Positions 26,822-39,806 of a DNA stretch of 64,000 bases are shown one piece after another. Position 1 is the stretch's first letter, and each line of letters starts with the position of its first letter. A program made the position numbers and the translations under genes. The DNA is taken from the NCBI GenBank assembly GCA_015832175.1, contig WJXW01000006.1:124001-188000 (forward strand). Direction: 5' to 3'. Source of the DNA: Paraphaeosphaeria minitans. Its lineage: Eukaryota > Ascomycota > Dothideomycetes > Pleosporales > Didymosphaeriaceae. The notes under the pieces were generated by a model. It ran no database searches. It saw nothing but the letters and a program-made list of their open reading frames with translations, and was not told the DNA's origin.

Positions 26822-29800
26822 ATTGCATTATTAAAACTACCTACTAAACTATATAATTCGCATACTAGAACACTTCTAGTTACTCTTTTACACTTTACTA
26901 AGTTCTAGTAGATAATATTACTATAGATCTTAAAGTTCTAAGTTATTATATAATATTCCTCTACTAGCATAATAATAAAGCCAAGCTGTAAGCTTAGGTC
27001 TCTATCATTAGGAAAAGAGCTATCTATAAAGATAAATAGCTTCGTGCGACCTAGGTTAAGTGGAATAAATTTTAGTCCTCTTTATATATTCTAAATTTGC
27101 CAGTTTAAACGTATATTTAGTGCCTTAATATTTTTTTCTATTAGTACTATTGTTTACGCGGCAATAAACAGGTTAAATATTACTTCTAGTTAGCAAACTA
27201 AAGAGATAAATACACCTCTTACTTATTATACAATGTATTAGTATACAGCGTCTTTATTCTAGGGATTAATTATATAAAGGCTTTTAGCCTATCCCTTCTA
27301 TTCTAGCGTAACAACACCCTAAATAAGTTAGGTTTTACCTCTATTAAACTTAATTACCCTATCTTATGTTAAGACGCTTTTATCCTTTATATAAAACTTT
27401 ATAGTATAGAGCTACTCTTCTTCTTATTATATAAAACTTTCTATAACCACACTAAGAGTGTTATTAGTCTAGAGTCTAGTAATACTAAACATCTTAGGTC
27501 CCTTATCTGTAATAAGTAGGTATAAGTTATACATTAACACATATATCCTTAGTTTCTCCTTATAGTAGTTATGGTATATCTTAAACTAGTAGAGACCTAA
27601 TTCTGCTACGCTATACAAAGGTTGTACAACTTACAGAATTATATTTAGTAGGAAGAAATCGCGTATTTCTACTAGTAGTTAGGCGTATAATGTATAAAGG
27701 AGTTTGTTAGTAGACTATACATAGGCCTAAAGTAATATCCCTAAGCTTAATATACATATTATACGACTAAATTAGTGTTACTAAAAGAGCTAACAGCAAC
27801 CTATAGCTTATACACTAGATAGTAGAGGATTATATAAGAATCTTGTTTTTTTCTTTATCTAAATAGCCAGTAAAGACAAGTCTTAATTTCTTATATAGTT
27901 ATTTTATCTTGCCTTTAATCTCTTGTACGAGACCTAGGTTAAACATACAGCTAGGTTATTTATTAGAGTTCTACAATAAGATTTTAAAAGTGCTATTAGT
28001 AATAAGGGTATTTATTTCTACCACATCTAATTCTTTAAAGGGCTGGCTAGGTGTAGTAATAACGCTATTTATATAAAGCTTTAGTATAAGCTTAAAGGTA
28101 TCTTTTTCTTTTTAGGTAATAAACTAGGTGTTTAGTCTTTCTAATCTTTATTAAGCTTTACCTAATTATGCAACTATAGTAGTTTAGTTATTCCTAAGTC
28201 TTCCCCTTAGCCTTGCCTTTAAAGCTTTAATTCGTGCAGGTATAAGAGTATTTATATCCTATAGTTCCTATATATTATTTTTAGTTGCGTAATAGTATAG
28301 TTTAACCTATATATAGCGTAGTTTTAGAGGTCTATTTTTAAGCTCTAGAATAATATCTCTTCCTTTAATACTCTTAATCTTATACAGTCCTTACTATCCC
28401 TTTTTTTCTCTTTAGGCTATAACTTTAGAGCTAAGTAGGAGTGCAAGGGTTTTGTGTAATAATAGACTAGTCCTAGTGTTAATTATATAAGTAACTTTAA
28501 CTTTAGCTCTATCCTTCTTAAGTATTTTTATTACTTTCTAAACTGTATTAGCTTAGGCAATTAGTTCTAGTAAAGGCAGAGAGTCCTTATTAATCCTTAA
28601 GTAGGCACTAAAGACTAGGAGGGTAGGTACTATACTATTAGGCCTAGTTATATTATTTAGTGCCTTTACTACTATCTATAGCGCTGTTTTATTATCTATA
28701 TAACTATTAATCTTAACTCTTAGGATATTATACACTAAGTATAGTAGTATATATACTCTTTTAATCTTACCTACAGCCTAGTGTGCCTCCACTAGTATTT
28801 GTCTATATTCTACTCTAACTATCTTTAAATAATTCTAAAACTTATTAGAAGCAAAGTTAGTTCCTAGGTTATAGATAATATAATCTAGTAGGTCTTAGTA
28901 TATATTAATATAGTATTTTATTAAGGTATCCTAGGTGTCTCGGGTAGTTATTAACCTTAGGAATTAGGCTGCCTAAAAGGATGTGTCTATATTAATAATA
29001 TATAGGACATCCCTTTTACTATTTCGTACGACATTAATAATAATTTTATAGTTAAAGTATAAGTTATTTTAGATAGAGAACTTAAAGGGTCTTAACGCTT
29101 AGTTATATAACTAGTAGTAGTAATATAACTTCTTTACTTCTTCTAGTATAGAGCTCTCTACTTTATGCCCTACCTAAGTAAAAAGCTTATATAGTCTTTC
29201 TGTCTAAGGGTGTCTAAAATAGTAGTATAGGCATTAGAGTTCTATCTCTATAAAGAAGAGAGCTAATTCCTTATTACTAAGGTTAAAGAAGGGGTAATCC
29301 TACTTTTATATAACTAGGACTATTATAGTGTCCCTTTGTACAATAATATCTAGAATGTTATTAAAGTATACCCTAAGTCTGTTAGCATCTACTAGCGATA
29401 GCAGGAATAGTGTTAGGGAGTCTAGGATATAGTAGGTTACTGTTCCTATAGGGTTAGTAATTTATATAGTGCCTAGAGATATCTAAAAACCCTATCCTCT
29501 AAAGCTAATATTAGTAGATCCTAGTAACTAGTCCACTTTAGTAGTTAGGCTTTTGTGTAAGTAGGTAGTAAGCTAGTCCTTTCCTACTATAAACACTTAT
29601 ATAGCGCCTATATCTTAGGGTTCTCCTTAGTAGTTTGTATAATACTAACTAGCTAGAGTGAATAGTTACATAGGTTCCTCTATATTCTTATTATTCTTGC
29701 TATATTAGATGTCTTTACTAGTTATACGATAAAGGTAGGTAGTAGAAGTAAAGTATAAAGTAGTCTTCTATGCTTTTTTTTTATTACTTTATTAGTTTTA

Positions 29801-31798
29801 TTTATCTTCCTTCTCTTTTATATAATAGTCTTCTTCCTCTAGCTCTCTTTTAAAGTTAAGGATGTATACTTATATATTTATAGTAGAGGGTTTATGTTTG
29901 TAGAAGTTAGCGTACAATAATATATATTACTTTCTAGCTTACTAAGTATCTCTTAGTAGATAGTTAGTAGACTAGTATCTTTCTTTATAGTATATAAAGC
30001 ATTTCTACTTTATATAAGAGCTTAAACTTCTAAAGTTGCCCTTTTCTTTTAGTTTAAAGGTTATTCTACCTCTAAAGGGGCTAGATCCTCTTATGTAATT
30101 AAGATTGTTGTATTATTAATTAGTATAATATACCTCTTTACTATTTTAGAGGAACTATAACTTCTTTCTATCTTTAGTAACTTAGAGTAATGCATAAAGG
30201 TTGCTAAGTAAGCCTTCTACTATATTTTTAGGGTTAAACATAGCTTATTTAAGGTTAGGATAGCTATAGTATACTTATATAATAGTAGTGTGTAGTTATA
30301 GTTTACTACTAAAGCTTTGTCTAAGAGCCCTTTAGGCTAAGGTAAGCTAATTAATTATTACTTCTAGGGCCTTATGCAATATAGTAGCTAGATTATTACT
30401 TTTATAACATTTAAAAGTAAGAGTAGTCTAGTCTATCTAGTATTAATTATAATTAACACTAGTGTTAAAGTGCCTATTTAGTCTCTTATATAATTCATCC
30501 TATAAAAGTCCAAGTCTAATGTTATATAGCTAGTAGGTGCTCGCATAATTAGAAAGGATTTCTAGAAAGATATTTATATACTAGTCCTATAGTACAGCTA
30601 GCCTATAGTATAGTTCTCTAAAGATTCTTACCTTATCTACTAGGATGTTATATAGCCTACTAGTGTAGTTATTCTCTTTACTCTAAGCCTTCTAAAAGAA
30701 GATAATCTTATCTAGCTAGATGTAAGCATAATCTCCTAGTTGTTAAAGAGACTAGAAGTGTCTAGTCTCTTTGTATAATATAGTTTGTTAGGTAAAAGTA
30801 GGCTAGGTTTTAGGCTACTACCACTAGTATGTCTCCACATATAGTGTCTCTATCCTTATATATATAGGGATAGGCCCCAGCTGTACTCTATATATATATA
30901 TATATTACCTATAAATAGTGTAGGTTATATTATTAGGATTGTGCAAAGCGGTTTAGGTTACAGTTACAGCGTTATTATATAAAAGGTCTATAGCTTATAG
31001 TAAAGCTGTAACAGTTTAAAAAGTTTCTTTACATAAGTGTCTTTTATTATAGTATTAGTAGCAACAAACCCTTCCTTTATAAGAAAAGTAATAAGCTCTC
31101 TTCTTACTATATAACTAATCTTATTAAAGATTTTCTCCTTTTAGTTATTAAAATCTTTAGTAAAAGAAGAGATTACCTCTTTACCTTTAAGGCTACTTAC
31201 GTAATATTACGTAATTATATATACTATATAAGTGTTTAGCTATTTTAGAGAAGGGGGTAAGTAGCTATATAGACCTACTCTATTTATCTAGTACTTTTGT
31301 GTAATCTCTCCTCTTAAGGTAATAGCCTTAATGTTTATTACTTCCTCTACTTATTAAAGCTATATTACTTTGTCTTCTTACTAAGAAGGCAGTATTAATT
31401 ATTATACAACGTCCTTAGGTTATATATCCTCTAGGAAGTCTCCTAGTCTTAAGGCTATATTATTATTATTATCTTTCTTAGTTGTGCAACGTGTCTGTAT
31501 TTAGTTACTACTAGTTTAATCATGCAACGTGTTTATATTTAGTTGTCGCTAGTTTCATTGTGCGACGTGTTTTTTAGGATTATAAGGGGGTTCACTATCT
31601 CCTTTCTTTTCTACAGAATAGCTTAGACTAGATTATACGGCTCTTTATAGATGTGCGTGCTTTATTTCTACTTATTATATAATCTAAAATTTAATCTCTA
31701 GTAAAGGTAATAATATAGAGCCTATGTATTTAGCTTATAGGGCGCTCCGTCTTTAGACCTTACTAGTTTATAGTTAATTAGAATTAACTACTAATTAG

Positions 31799-32036
31799 TG
31801 TAGGTTTAGCTTAATTTACAATTAAGCATTTAAGGGTTAATAGTATACTATTATATAAAGGGTGAGAAGTAGGTTCAATTAATTACGTCTAGTCTATAGT
31901 ATAAAGGGGCACTAAGGACCTTATAAAGTCTCTGCCTCTTGGCGCTTCCCTAAGTAGTGGGCCATTATGCGGGCCCCTACAGGCAGGTAGGGCCCCACTT
32001 CACTTAGTTCTACTTGTACGATCCACTGTACGGACA
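31799..32036 (-). repeat. 5' LTR of B (238 bp)
   Basis: It begins TGTAGGTTTAGC and ends CTGTACGGACA, the least decayed terminus of the family in this window. It is followed by TCTAG. Confidence 0.92.
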
Positions 32037-32765
32037 TCTAGAATATAATTAGTATAATAACATATACTTTGTTAAGTGGAAAGGTTACCTATATAGCGAA
32101 AATACCTAGGAACTAAAGAGTAATCTAGGAAACTGTTAGTAAAAAATTAAGGAATTCTATTAGAAACACGAACATACCTAGGAGGATTATAGTACTAACG
32201 CTATAGTATCTACTATATTAAGAGTTAACCACATTACTATAATGTAACTAACAGTTACTACTATAGTAGGATAATTAATAGTATCTACACTTATATCCCT
32301 ACTATTTATAGCTATTCCTGTAGCTAGATATAATGTCTTCTTATAAGTACACTCTTAAGCCTAAGCTAGTACCTTTTTATATTATAATAACTATACTATT
32401 TGGAGGGATAACGCCTTCTTATCCTTCTTAATTTTTTTTATACTCTTTATAAGTCTTATCTAGCGATAACTAGCTTATATTCACATATAAATAACCTAAG
32501 TGAACACATTTAGAACACTTTAAACCTAAATCTAGTATAACGTAGTAAATAGAATCTTTAAAACTATAGTTAATATAAGGGCTCTCTATAATAATATTAG
32601 CTTCTTAGATCTTATAATACAATTAATGTTTTTAAATAGTAGAGTTGCTAGGTATAATACTAATAGACGTACTTATAGTAAGCGGGGGTAGTAGAATAGC
32701 TTACGTAATGAGGGCTAAGATCTAAGTATATAATTTAGGACGAATCTATAAAAGAGAGGGAATAA
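32037..32765 (+). mobile_element. Z2 segment 3: rest of chromodomain and 3' untranslated part
   Basis: It continues Z2 after B from the duplicated TCTAG; collinear with Z1 19,911-20,641. The chromodomain run YFVKWKGYLYSENT is kept here with one Trp intact (TGG at 32,078-32,080), unlike Z1. Confidence 0.87.
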
Positions 32766-32874
32766 TATTAGAATCTAAAATCCATATAATGGCAGGAAGC
32801 CAGTGTTATACCTAGTGGGCGCGTAGTAGATATTAAGCAGGGAGTTAATACTAGCTACGCCTTAAATAAAGAAG
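32766..32874 (+). repeat. 3' LTR of Z2, left part
   Basis: These are the first 109 bp of the chromovirus LTR (start TATTAGAATC for TGTTAGGATC), cut by copia X2 after AGAAG (32,870-32,874). It continues at 39,532. Confidence 0.88.
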
Positions 32875-33069
32875 TGTTGTGGTAAAAAGGGCTCGAACTA
32901 TCACAGGATATTCAGGAGCAGAGTTGTAAAGAATACAAATAGCTAATTATAAGAAAGGATGCCGAAAGGGCAGACTATATATAAAAGAAACAAGCCTCTT
33001 GGCAAGAATCCCGTGATATGAATTAGTGGATCCAGAAAGAATTATGGAAGTGAGTGTTTTACTTTAACA
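32875..33069 (-). repeat. 3' LTR of X2 (195 bp)
   Basis: It runs from TGTTGTGG to TTTAACA. It is the same length as the partner LTR and the X1 LTR, and is preceded by AGAAG. Confidence 0.92.
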
Positions 33070-33165
33070 GTAATCTAATCTAAGCCTCTTAGCATTTTCC
33101 TTATTACGTCTATAACCCTATTATCGCTTTATTATACCTTTATAAGCGCCTAACTCCTATATTAT

Positions 33166-33255
33166 TATAAAAGAAACGAGCCTCTTAGTAAGAATCCTGT
33201 GATATAAATTAGTGGATCTAGAAAGAATTATAGAAGTGAGTGTTTTACTTTAACA
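33166..33255 (-). repeat. Partial third LTR copy inside X2 (90 bp)
   Basis: It matches the part of the X LTR running from TATAAAAGAAACGAG to the terminal TTTAACA. It lies 96 bp inside the 3' LTR and is followed by sequence that is not LTR. It implies a rearrangement or an earlier partial insertion at this end of X2. Confidence 0.75.
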
Positions 33256-34080
33256 CACGCCCTAGGTAATCGCTTAAAGCGGATTACCTATTATAAGAAG
33301 TAATCTTTAATCGTCTAAATCCTTCCTAAAGATCTTTAAAAAACCATCTAAAGGCTGTTTAAAAATTAAAAAACTATTAAGAATTATTCTTCTAAATCTC
33401 TTTATCTTAAGAACAGCAATTCTATTACCCCCTATTTATTGTAATAGCAAAACAATTACTGTTTATCTTTTAAATTATAAATCCTATTGTGAATTGTGTC
33501 CAGAATCTCTTCTTCTAGTGGGTTAGGAGCTTATAAGCGTGGCATAAAGGCCTAGAGCGTAAACACTTCTATTCTACTGCTCTTTTCGCTTACTTCCTAT
33601 TAACTATAAAGTAATTTCCCCGCTCTTACTAGCTAGTAAGTATAATAGGCAGGCGCGTTTTAATTAGGAAGGAGCGGTAGTAAGAGAAATAAGTAGTAAG
33701 AAAAGAGCGCATTTAGCGCTTAATAATTAGATAGGTGGTAGAGTATATAAGCCCTTTACTAGCGCTTAATCTTCTCTCTTTAATCCTTTACTTTTAACGC
33801 TTTAACTTTCTATTTAATTTAAGCCTACTAGTTTAAGCATTTAAATCCTACTGCCTTACAGTATGTTCTCTTCTAATTATTACCTTGCGCTCTTTCTGTT
33901 GTTTAGAGCTTTGCTAACTCTTTTAGATGTCTAATAACCTAGCTAAAGCACACGCAGTAAAGGCTGTAAAAGCTACTAAACGAAGCTTCTAATCCTCCCG
34001 CTAAGATCCTCCTACTCCTCCTACTCCTATTCTCCCTCTAATCTTTTCTTTCTTTTCTTTTTCTTTTCTTGTTTCCTGGC
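33256..34080 (+). other. Foreign-looking segment between X2 RNase H and its 3' LTR
   Basis: This stretch is not recognisably copia coding. On the plus strand it has a TATA-like ATATAAG (33,754-33,760), a CT-rich leader and an ATG at 33,927 opening a basic start (MSNNLAKAHAVKAVKATKRS) that meets TAA two codons later. An inverted pair (CTGCTCTTTTCGCTTACTT near 33,578 and its near-complement near 33,690) precedes the TATA. It could be the 5' end of another element's gene captured by X2. A long pyrimidine tract ends it near 34,070. Confidence 0.4.
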
Positions 34081-34199
34081 TCTAAATTAATAATTCTAGG
34101 TAGTTAATAGATTAATTCTCTGCTTACCTACTTTTGTTCTGTAATTGTTGTGCTTATATCTTATAGATTTAATAGCCTTTTAAATCTGTTAAACTACTA

Positions 34200-35740
34200 A
34201 TAAGTGAGAGCCTTTGTGAGGCTATCTGCTAGCATTTCGCTAGTTAGAAGATAGTCTACTTAAAATAATTTTTTTATATGCTCTTACCGCAACTACATAT
34301 TCTAAATATCTTTATAGCGTAGTTAAGTAGTGATTCTTTTGTTCTTTCTAATCACTAAACGAATGGTTTAAAGATTATCGTAATAGACCTTCTATAAAGG
34401 TCCTAGCTCTAGAGTAAGCTTAGTAAAGAATCCCTTAATCGCTATAGCTTCTTTACTTATATGTTTAAGCGCTAGAAGCTCTACTTCTATTATTAAAGTG
34501 GTAATTGTGTTCTATTAAGCTGCTTTCTATAGGATAGCTCCTCTAAATAATAGGATAATATATCTATAGGAAGATCGCCGTAATATTAGATTATTAGCAA
34601 AAGAGGCATCTCTACATATTAGCAGATTAGGTCTATTGTAGCTACTAAAGACTATAGCCTACTATCTAGTTTAATAGAGGTAAAGGATTATATAGTTAAT
34701 AGCAGTAAAGTGTTCTTTGCTTAGATTTGTTAGAAAGTGTAATAGCTTTAACACTATAAAGGCTATATCTAGGCGTAGCATAATTGCTATATAAAAAGTT
34801 AATTCTACCTTTTCTTAAAAGAGCTTTATTTTTTAAGGAGTAGCTTCTCCTATACTTAGAACAAGATCTTCTACTAATAGAGGTGTAAGAGGGAAGCTCC
34901 TAGAGTTTAAAAGGTTAAACTTTTTCGTAATCTTATTAATGTAGGTATTATAGCCTAGAGAAATTAATCTTGCTTCTCTATCCCTAATTACTTAAACACC
35001 TAGGAACTACTCTACTAGTCCTTTTAATTTAATCCTATATTTGTTTATAATCTTTCTCCAAAAATCTAGGGCTTCTTTCTCTTTACTCTTGTAATAGAGA
35101 AGAAGAATGTTGTTAATATAAAAAAGAATAATAATACTTTAATTACTATTAAAGAAAAGGCATAGCTCTTCTAGCGATGCTAACAGTCTATAAGATTAAA
35201 GTAATTTTATAAATTCCTTATACTAAAGAAGTAGTGAATCTCTTAAGCTATATAAAGCTTAATTTAATTTTACACACTTTCCTGGCTTTTTAAAACTATT
35301 AGGTAATTTACAAGTTACTAGATTAGCGGCTGTAATAAGAGTATTTAGAAACACTCTCACTACATTAAATTGTAAGATTTCTAGATTAAATTCTGCTGCT
35401 AGAGCTATAGCTAATTAAAAAGATCTTACTGCTAGAGTAGTAGTATAGGTAGAGTAGAGAGTATTTTTTTCTAAAGATCTCCTCTTATAACGATTTAAGC
35501 TTTACACTTTTTAAAGTATCTATTTTAATTAAACTTATAGGTAAGAACCTACTTTAAAAAGAGTAATTACTCTAATATTTTTAATTATTTAATCTCTGTC
35601 TAGGTACCTTTATCTTACAAAGTCAAGATCTCCTTATAAGCGGTAAGGAGGAATAGCTTCCTATATAGATAATTATAAAGGTGTTTCTATAGGGTTGGCT
35701 CTAGTGTAAGCTTGTCTCTATAAGTCCGAGCCATATAAGA
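34200..35740 (-). pseudogene. Copia RT and RNase H relic of X2
   Basis: On the minus strand the RT catalytic box is at 35,106-35,120 in the context ILFYINNILLLYYK, where copia elements have YVDD; both Asp are now Asn. The RNase H region at about 34,620-34,440 shows the typical order: RRSSYRYIILLFRGAIL, then a stop at a Trp position, then TTLIIEVELLAL (TTSSTEAEYxAL in copia from memory). RT and RNase H lying last before the left LTR fits gag-protease-integrase-RT order on the minus strand. The upstream part (35,740-39,330) should hold gag, protease and integrase, but I could not pin individual motifs there. Confidence 0.82.
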
Positions 35741-38700
35741 CGCTCTAGGCGCCTATCTAAGTATAGAAGTGAATACTATTGTATTTAGTGTAATATATTC
35801 TTTTTACTTAGACTAGGCCTCTACTACTCTTAGTATAAACGTATGCTCTAATATTACATTAAGATTACTTTAAAGATAATTAGTGATTAGTGTATAAGCA
35901 CCTAGCTTCTACCTACCTCCTAGCTAATTATTCTAATTATTTTGCTTCCTTAATCTTCGCAATAGTAGATAGCGATTTATTAGTTAGTTAATTTCTAGTG
36001 CTTTACTATAATTTCGCCTACTTATTCTGCTTACTTCTAAATAGATCTGCCTTTGCCTTTAGCGCGCTAGTGGGTTATTTACTTTATCTAGCGTGATTAA
36101 GTTATCTGCGCTAGGTTAATTAGTAACCTAATTAGTTTCTACTAATAAATAGGGTATTAAATCTCTAGATTCTAGCGGGCTAGCTCTTCTAGTAGTATTC
36201 TGGTGGCTGCTAGATATCTTTTAATCGCTTAATAGATCACCCCTAAGATCACCTGGCTCTAGTGTCTAATTAGGGGTTATAAGTTCTATGCTTTCTTTCA
36301 TACTTAAGTAAATTCTTAGCTACTAGCTAGCTAAGCCTATAGTTTACTTAGTAGTAGGTACCTTAGGTTCCTAATTACTTAGCTAGCCTACTTTGCTTTT
36401 AATTACCTAAGGGTTACTTATAGGTCTAGTAGTAGTTCTTGTATACTTATTTATTTTAGGAAGAATGTTAAGCGCGTCTTTATACGCTTCTCTTAGATTA
36501 TTTAGCTCTCCTTCTTAGAGGCTTTCTACTATTTTTAACACTTCTATCTTTAGAATAGATTATTCCTCTAATCTTTAATAGAATAAGGACTTATTAAACC
36601 TTATATTTTGTGTAGTAATCACCTAATTAAGCTAGAGAATCTATATTTAGTAGATATTAGAAGCTTTGTAGCCTACTAGGTATTTAATATAGCCTTTAGG
36701 ATTTACTTTAAATCCTCTTCTGTCTTGCCTAGCTGCACGCTCTTAATCTAAAGGATAAGCTTAGTAGCTATAAGCGTAGATAGTACTCTAGTTTAGACAA
36801 AGATTAGCTATCCTATATTATGTTTTTACTAGTTTAAAATAATAAAAATATTGTCTAAACTAAGTATTTAACATTTTATTAGGTAATTAAAAGCCTAATA
36901 CTAGGCTAGGAATTATTCTTTAGAGCTAGCATGCCGCTTATATAATCTTAGGCTAGAGATTTAATAGCAGATTTGCGCTTATTTATATTTTAATTACTTT
37001 TATTATAAGCTCTTAGCCTACTCTTTCTACAGCGCTATTAGGCTTATATATATAGGGCGGTAGTCTGCTAATTGTTATCCCTTCCTAATTAGCCCAAAAT
37101 TCGTACTAGGATTTCCCTCTCTATAGAAGTGTTGCTGTATTATTATTTTAGTAGATTTTTATAATTTAAAGCTTATATTTTGTATTAATAAGAGCTAAGA
37201 AATTCTACCACAATTTTATTATCTTAGAAAGCGTCTTTATTCTAAAATTAAAAATGTAAAGTTTCTTATTAAAATCTTCTTTAATTAGCAAAACCTAGTT
37301 TTCTCTATTTTAAGTAGTAGGCATATTAAATAGATCCTAGGATAATAAGTGAAATAGCCTAGGTATTTGTTTTCTAGGTCTCCTAGAAATTATTTAGGTT
37401 ACGTGTGTAGTAGTACAGTGCTTATAATCCTTTTTTAACATTCTAGTAATCTTTACACTTTAGGCCGCAGTTACTAGAGCTTATAAGGCTCTATTTCCTA
37501 TATGCCCTGCTTAAAGGTGCTAGAGGTCCTTAGAATCTAATCTCTTAATATTAACCTAGGATAATCTTTTAGTGGTCACACTTATAATAGTTAAATAAGA
37601 GCAGATTAGCTTATATTATAGAAAAGTAAGGTTATACTTGCATCTTAGATCTACTAGAATAACACTTTATTCTAGGCTTCTAATCTAAAGAGTGTAATCT
37701 AAACTAAGGTACTAAATCTTTGCTTTCTTTAAAAGAGCTTCTAATATAATATTTATATAAAAGCCTTCTACTACTCTTACTCCTTAGAGCAGCAGATCTT
37801 CTATAAATCTCTTATTTTTCTTATATAAAGCGTTCTTAATTAGTCTATTACTAATTCCTAAGATTAGGAGGCTTTGTGTACCTACCTCTACACTCTTATT
37901 TAATAATTAAAACGTTCTAGGAACAAGTCTTTCGCAATTATTAACTAGGTAAACTACTATAGCACTGTCTAGTATTGTACATTCTAATAGAGGATAAGCG
38001 TTAGAATGTAGAGTAGAGTAGACACCTAATGCTCTATTTTCTATAGGCAGATTAAATGGGTTTAGTAGAGTAGTAGTAATACTACTAGGATACTTAATAG
38101 TCTTAGTAGAGGATTGTTTCTTATTCTACCCTACCTTTATAATCGTATTACAAAGGTTCAACCACTTAGGCTGCTTAAGTTAATTAAGAATCTCTAATTC
38201 TTCTTTATTAGTAAGATTAAATAACAATGTTCTATTCTAGGGTAATCTAGCCATTGTGGTTTAAAGTCTTCGGTACTCTATTAGTTTCTACCTATAAGTA
38301 TAGGGCTTACAGGGACAGTTTGGTTATTTCTTTGTCTAATTAGACAAACTAGAACTATTAGAGTTAGTAGATTGTCTTAATAATCTATTAAAAGTGGCGA
38401 ATACCCTACTTATTTTATTAGAACTAGATTAGATTAAATACTCCTAGATAAGCGCCAAAAATACCTTCCCTAGATTATCTAGCGTGATCTAATTCCGTCC
38501 TAGCGTCTTATCCTAGATTAGCTGTTAGTTTATTAATTAGGCCTAATCTAGTACTATACGCGCGGCGATTATATCTAGGAAATCTTAGGTAGTAAGCGGT
38601 CTGCTAATTTTACTAATTAAGTAGGTTTTCGCTTTTTAATAGAGGAGCTACTACTCTTTAAACTAGGTCTTAGGACTTTGTCTTGCCTACTTAGCTTTTT

Positions 38701-39336
38701 TAAGATAAGCGCGGTATAAAGCTTAAATATTATTCTATGTAGCTCCTTTATTTAGTGCAAGATTTTTCTTTAAGAGTTAAATTAGGGACTAAAGCGTAGT
38801 ATAGCGTGTATTAACTAGAGTAATTATGGCAGGAGCAAGTAGATTAGGCGATACTATAGCGTTTACTTAAGTCTAGAGATTCTATATCTTAGTATAGTCT
38901 ACTTACTAGTCTAAAACTACTGCTTTATATTCTGCTATTTATAAAAGAAAGCTCTTTTTATCTATTTTATACTTAGCAAGCTCTATTTTGTATAATTAAA
39001 TACTCGCCACAGAGGCTATATCCGCAATTAGTAATAGTTTCTGTAGGAGTGGAGGTTGTTCTAGCTTTATGTAATTAATTACTAGAGCGTTAATCGCCTC
39101 TAAATTAATTTAGTTCTAGATTCCTTTTAAGTTTACTTAGAATTAAAGCTAAACAAACTAGTAGGACTAGCTAGCGTGATTAATAAACTATACTTCTGCT
39201 ATTTTAACAATTTTTGTAATTAGAAATAGAGGGGTTGTATTGTAGAGAGGTTCTAAATAGAGTGTTATATAATAATTTGAGCGTTACTAAGTAGGCAGGG
39301 AGAATTATTCTACGTTCTAAGCGCTGGGCTTATAAC

Positions 39337-39531
39337 TGTTATAGTAAAAAGGGCTCGAACTATTATAGGATATTTAGGAGCGGAGTTGTAAAGAATACAA
39401 ATAGCTAATTGTAGGAAAGGATGCCAAAAGGGTAGACTATATACAAAAGAAACGAGCCTCTTGGCAAGAATCCTGTGATATAAATTAGTGGATCCAGAAA
39501 GAATCACGGAAGTGAGTGTTTTACTTTAATA
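39337..39531 (-). repeat. 5' LTR of X2 (195 bp)
   Basis: It runs from TGTTATAG to TTTAATA (final CA decayed to TA) and is followed by AGAAG. A 65-codon open frame across it is chance. Confidence 0.9.
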
Positions 39532-39806
39532 AGAAGTTACGTAACTACTCTTTATAGAGCGCTCTCTATAGAGCGCTCCCTATAGATTAGCCTTTACTTA
39601 GTATATAAGAACGTAAAGATAGGCTCTCTATACTTATGTTTAATTTGTTTATTAATCTATTATTTAGATTCTAGTAGACTAAATTATTAACTTATTACAC
39701 TTTGTAAGATACTATTATAATAATAAGACCTTCTACCTTCTATAAGTACTCCTGCCTAAGAACTAACCTTAAACCTTTAGCACTAGCTACCCTCTTAGAC
39801 TTAATA
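39532..39806 (+). repeat. 3' LTR of Z2, right part, with a 52-bp internal loss
   Basis: It starts with the duplicated AGAAG and ends GACTTAATA. Together with 32,766-32,874 it makes 379 bp instead of 431. The missing part lies between GAGCGC palindromic units, as expected from slippage or recombination between them. This marks the right end of the whole nested stack. Confidence 0.85.

Larger units (their letters stand above)
22709..32036 (-). mobile_element. B: complete decayed Ty1/copia element (9,328 bp incl. nested C) inside Z2
   Basis: LTRs of 238 bp lie at 22,709-22,946 and 31,799-32,036, with flanking TCTAG at 22,704-22,708 and 32,037-32,041. The empty site is in the Z1 chromodomain coding region (19,911-19,915). 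Without C the element is about 7.1 kb and collinear with A. The pol relic is on the minus strand (about 26,830-30,300); the RT box at 27,454-27,471 reads stop-TNNTL as in A. Confidence 0.93.
32875..39531 (-). mobile_element. X2: complete decayed Ty1/copia element (6,657 bp) inside the Z2 LTR
   Basis: Two 195-bp LTRs (32,875-33,069; 39,337-39,531) and the duplication AGAAG (32,870-32,874; 39,532-39,536) bound it. The same site is uninterrupted in both Z1 LTRs (AGGAG at 14,514-14,518; AGAAG at 20,746-20,750). Coding is on the minus strand. X2 is the intact counterpart of X1 and shows the empty site for A. Confidence 0.93.

Noticed and set aside
39310..39507. Open frame of 65 codons on the minus strand with hydrophobic stretches
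   Set aside because: It lies across the X2 LTR and has no counterpart frame in X1 or the other LTR.
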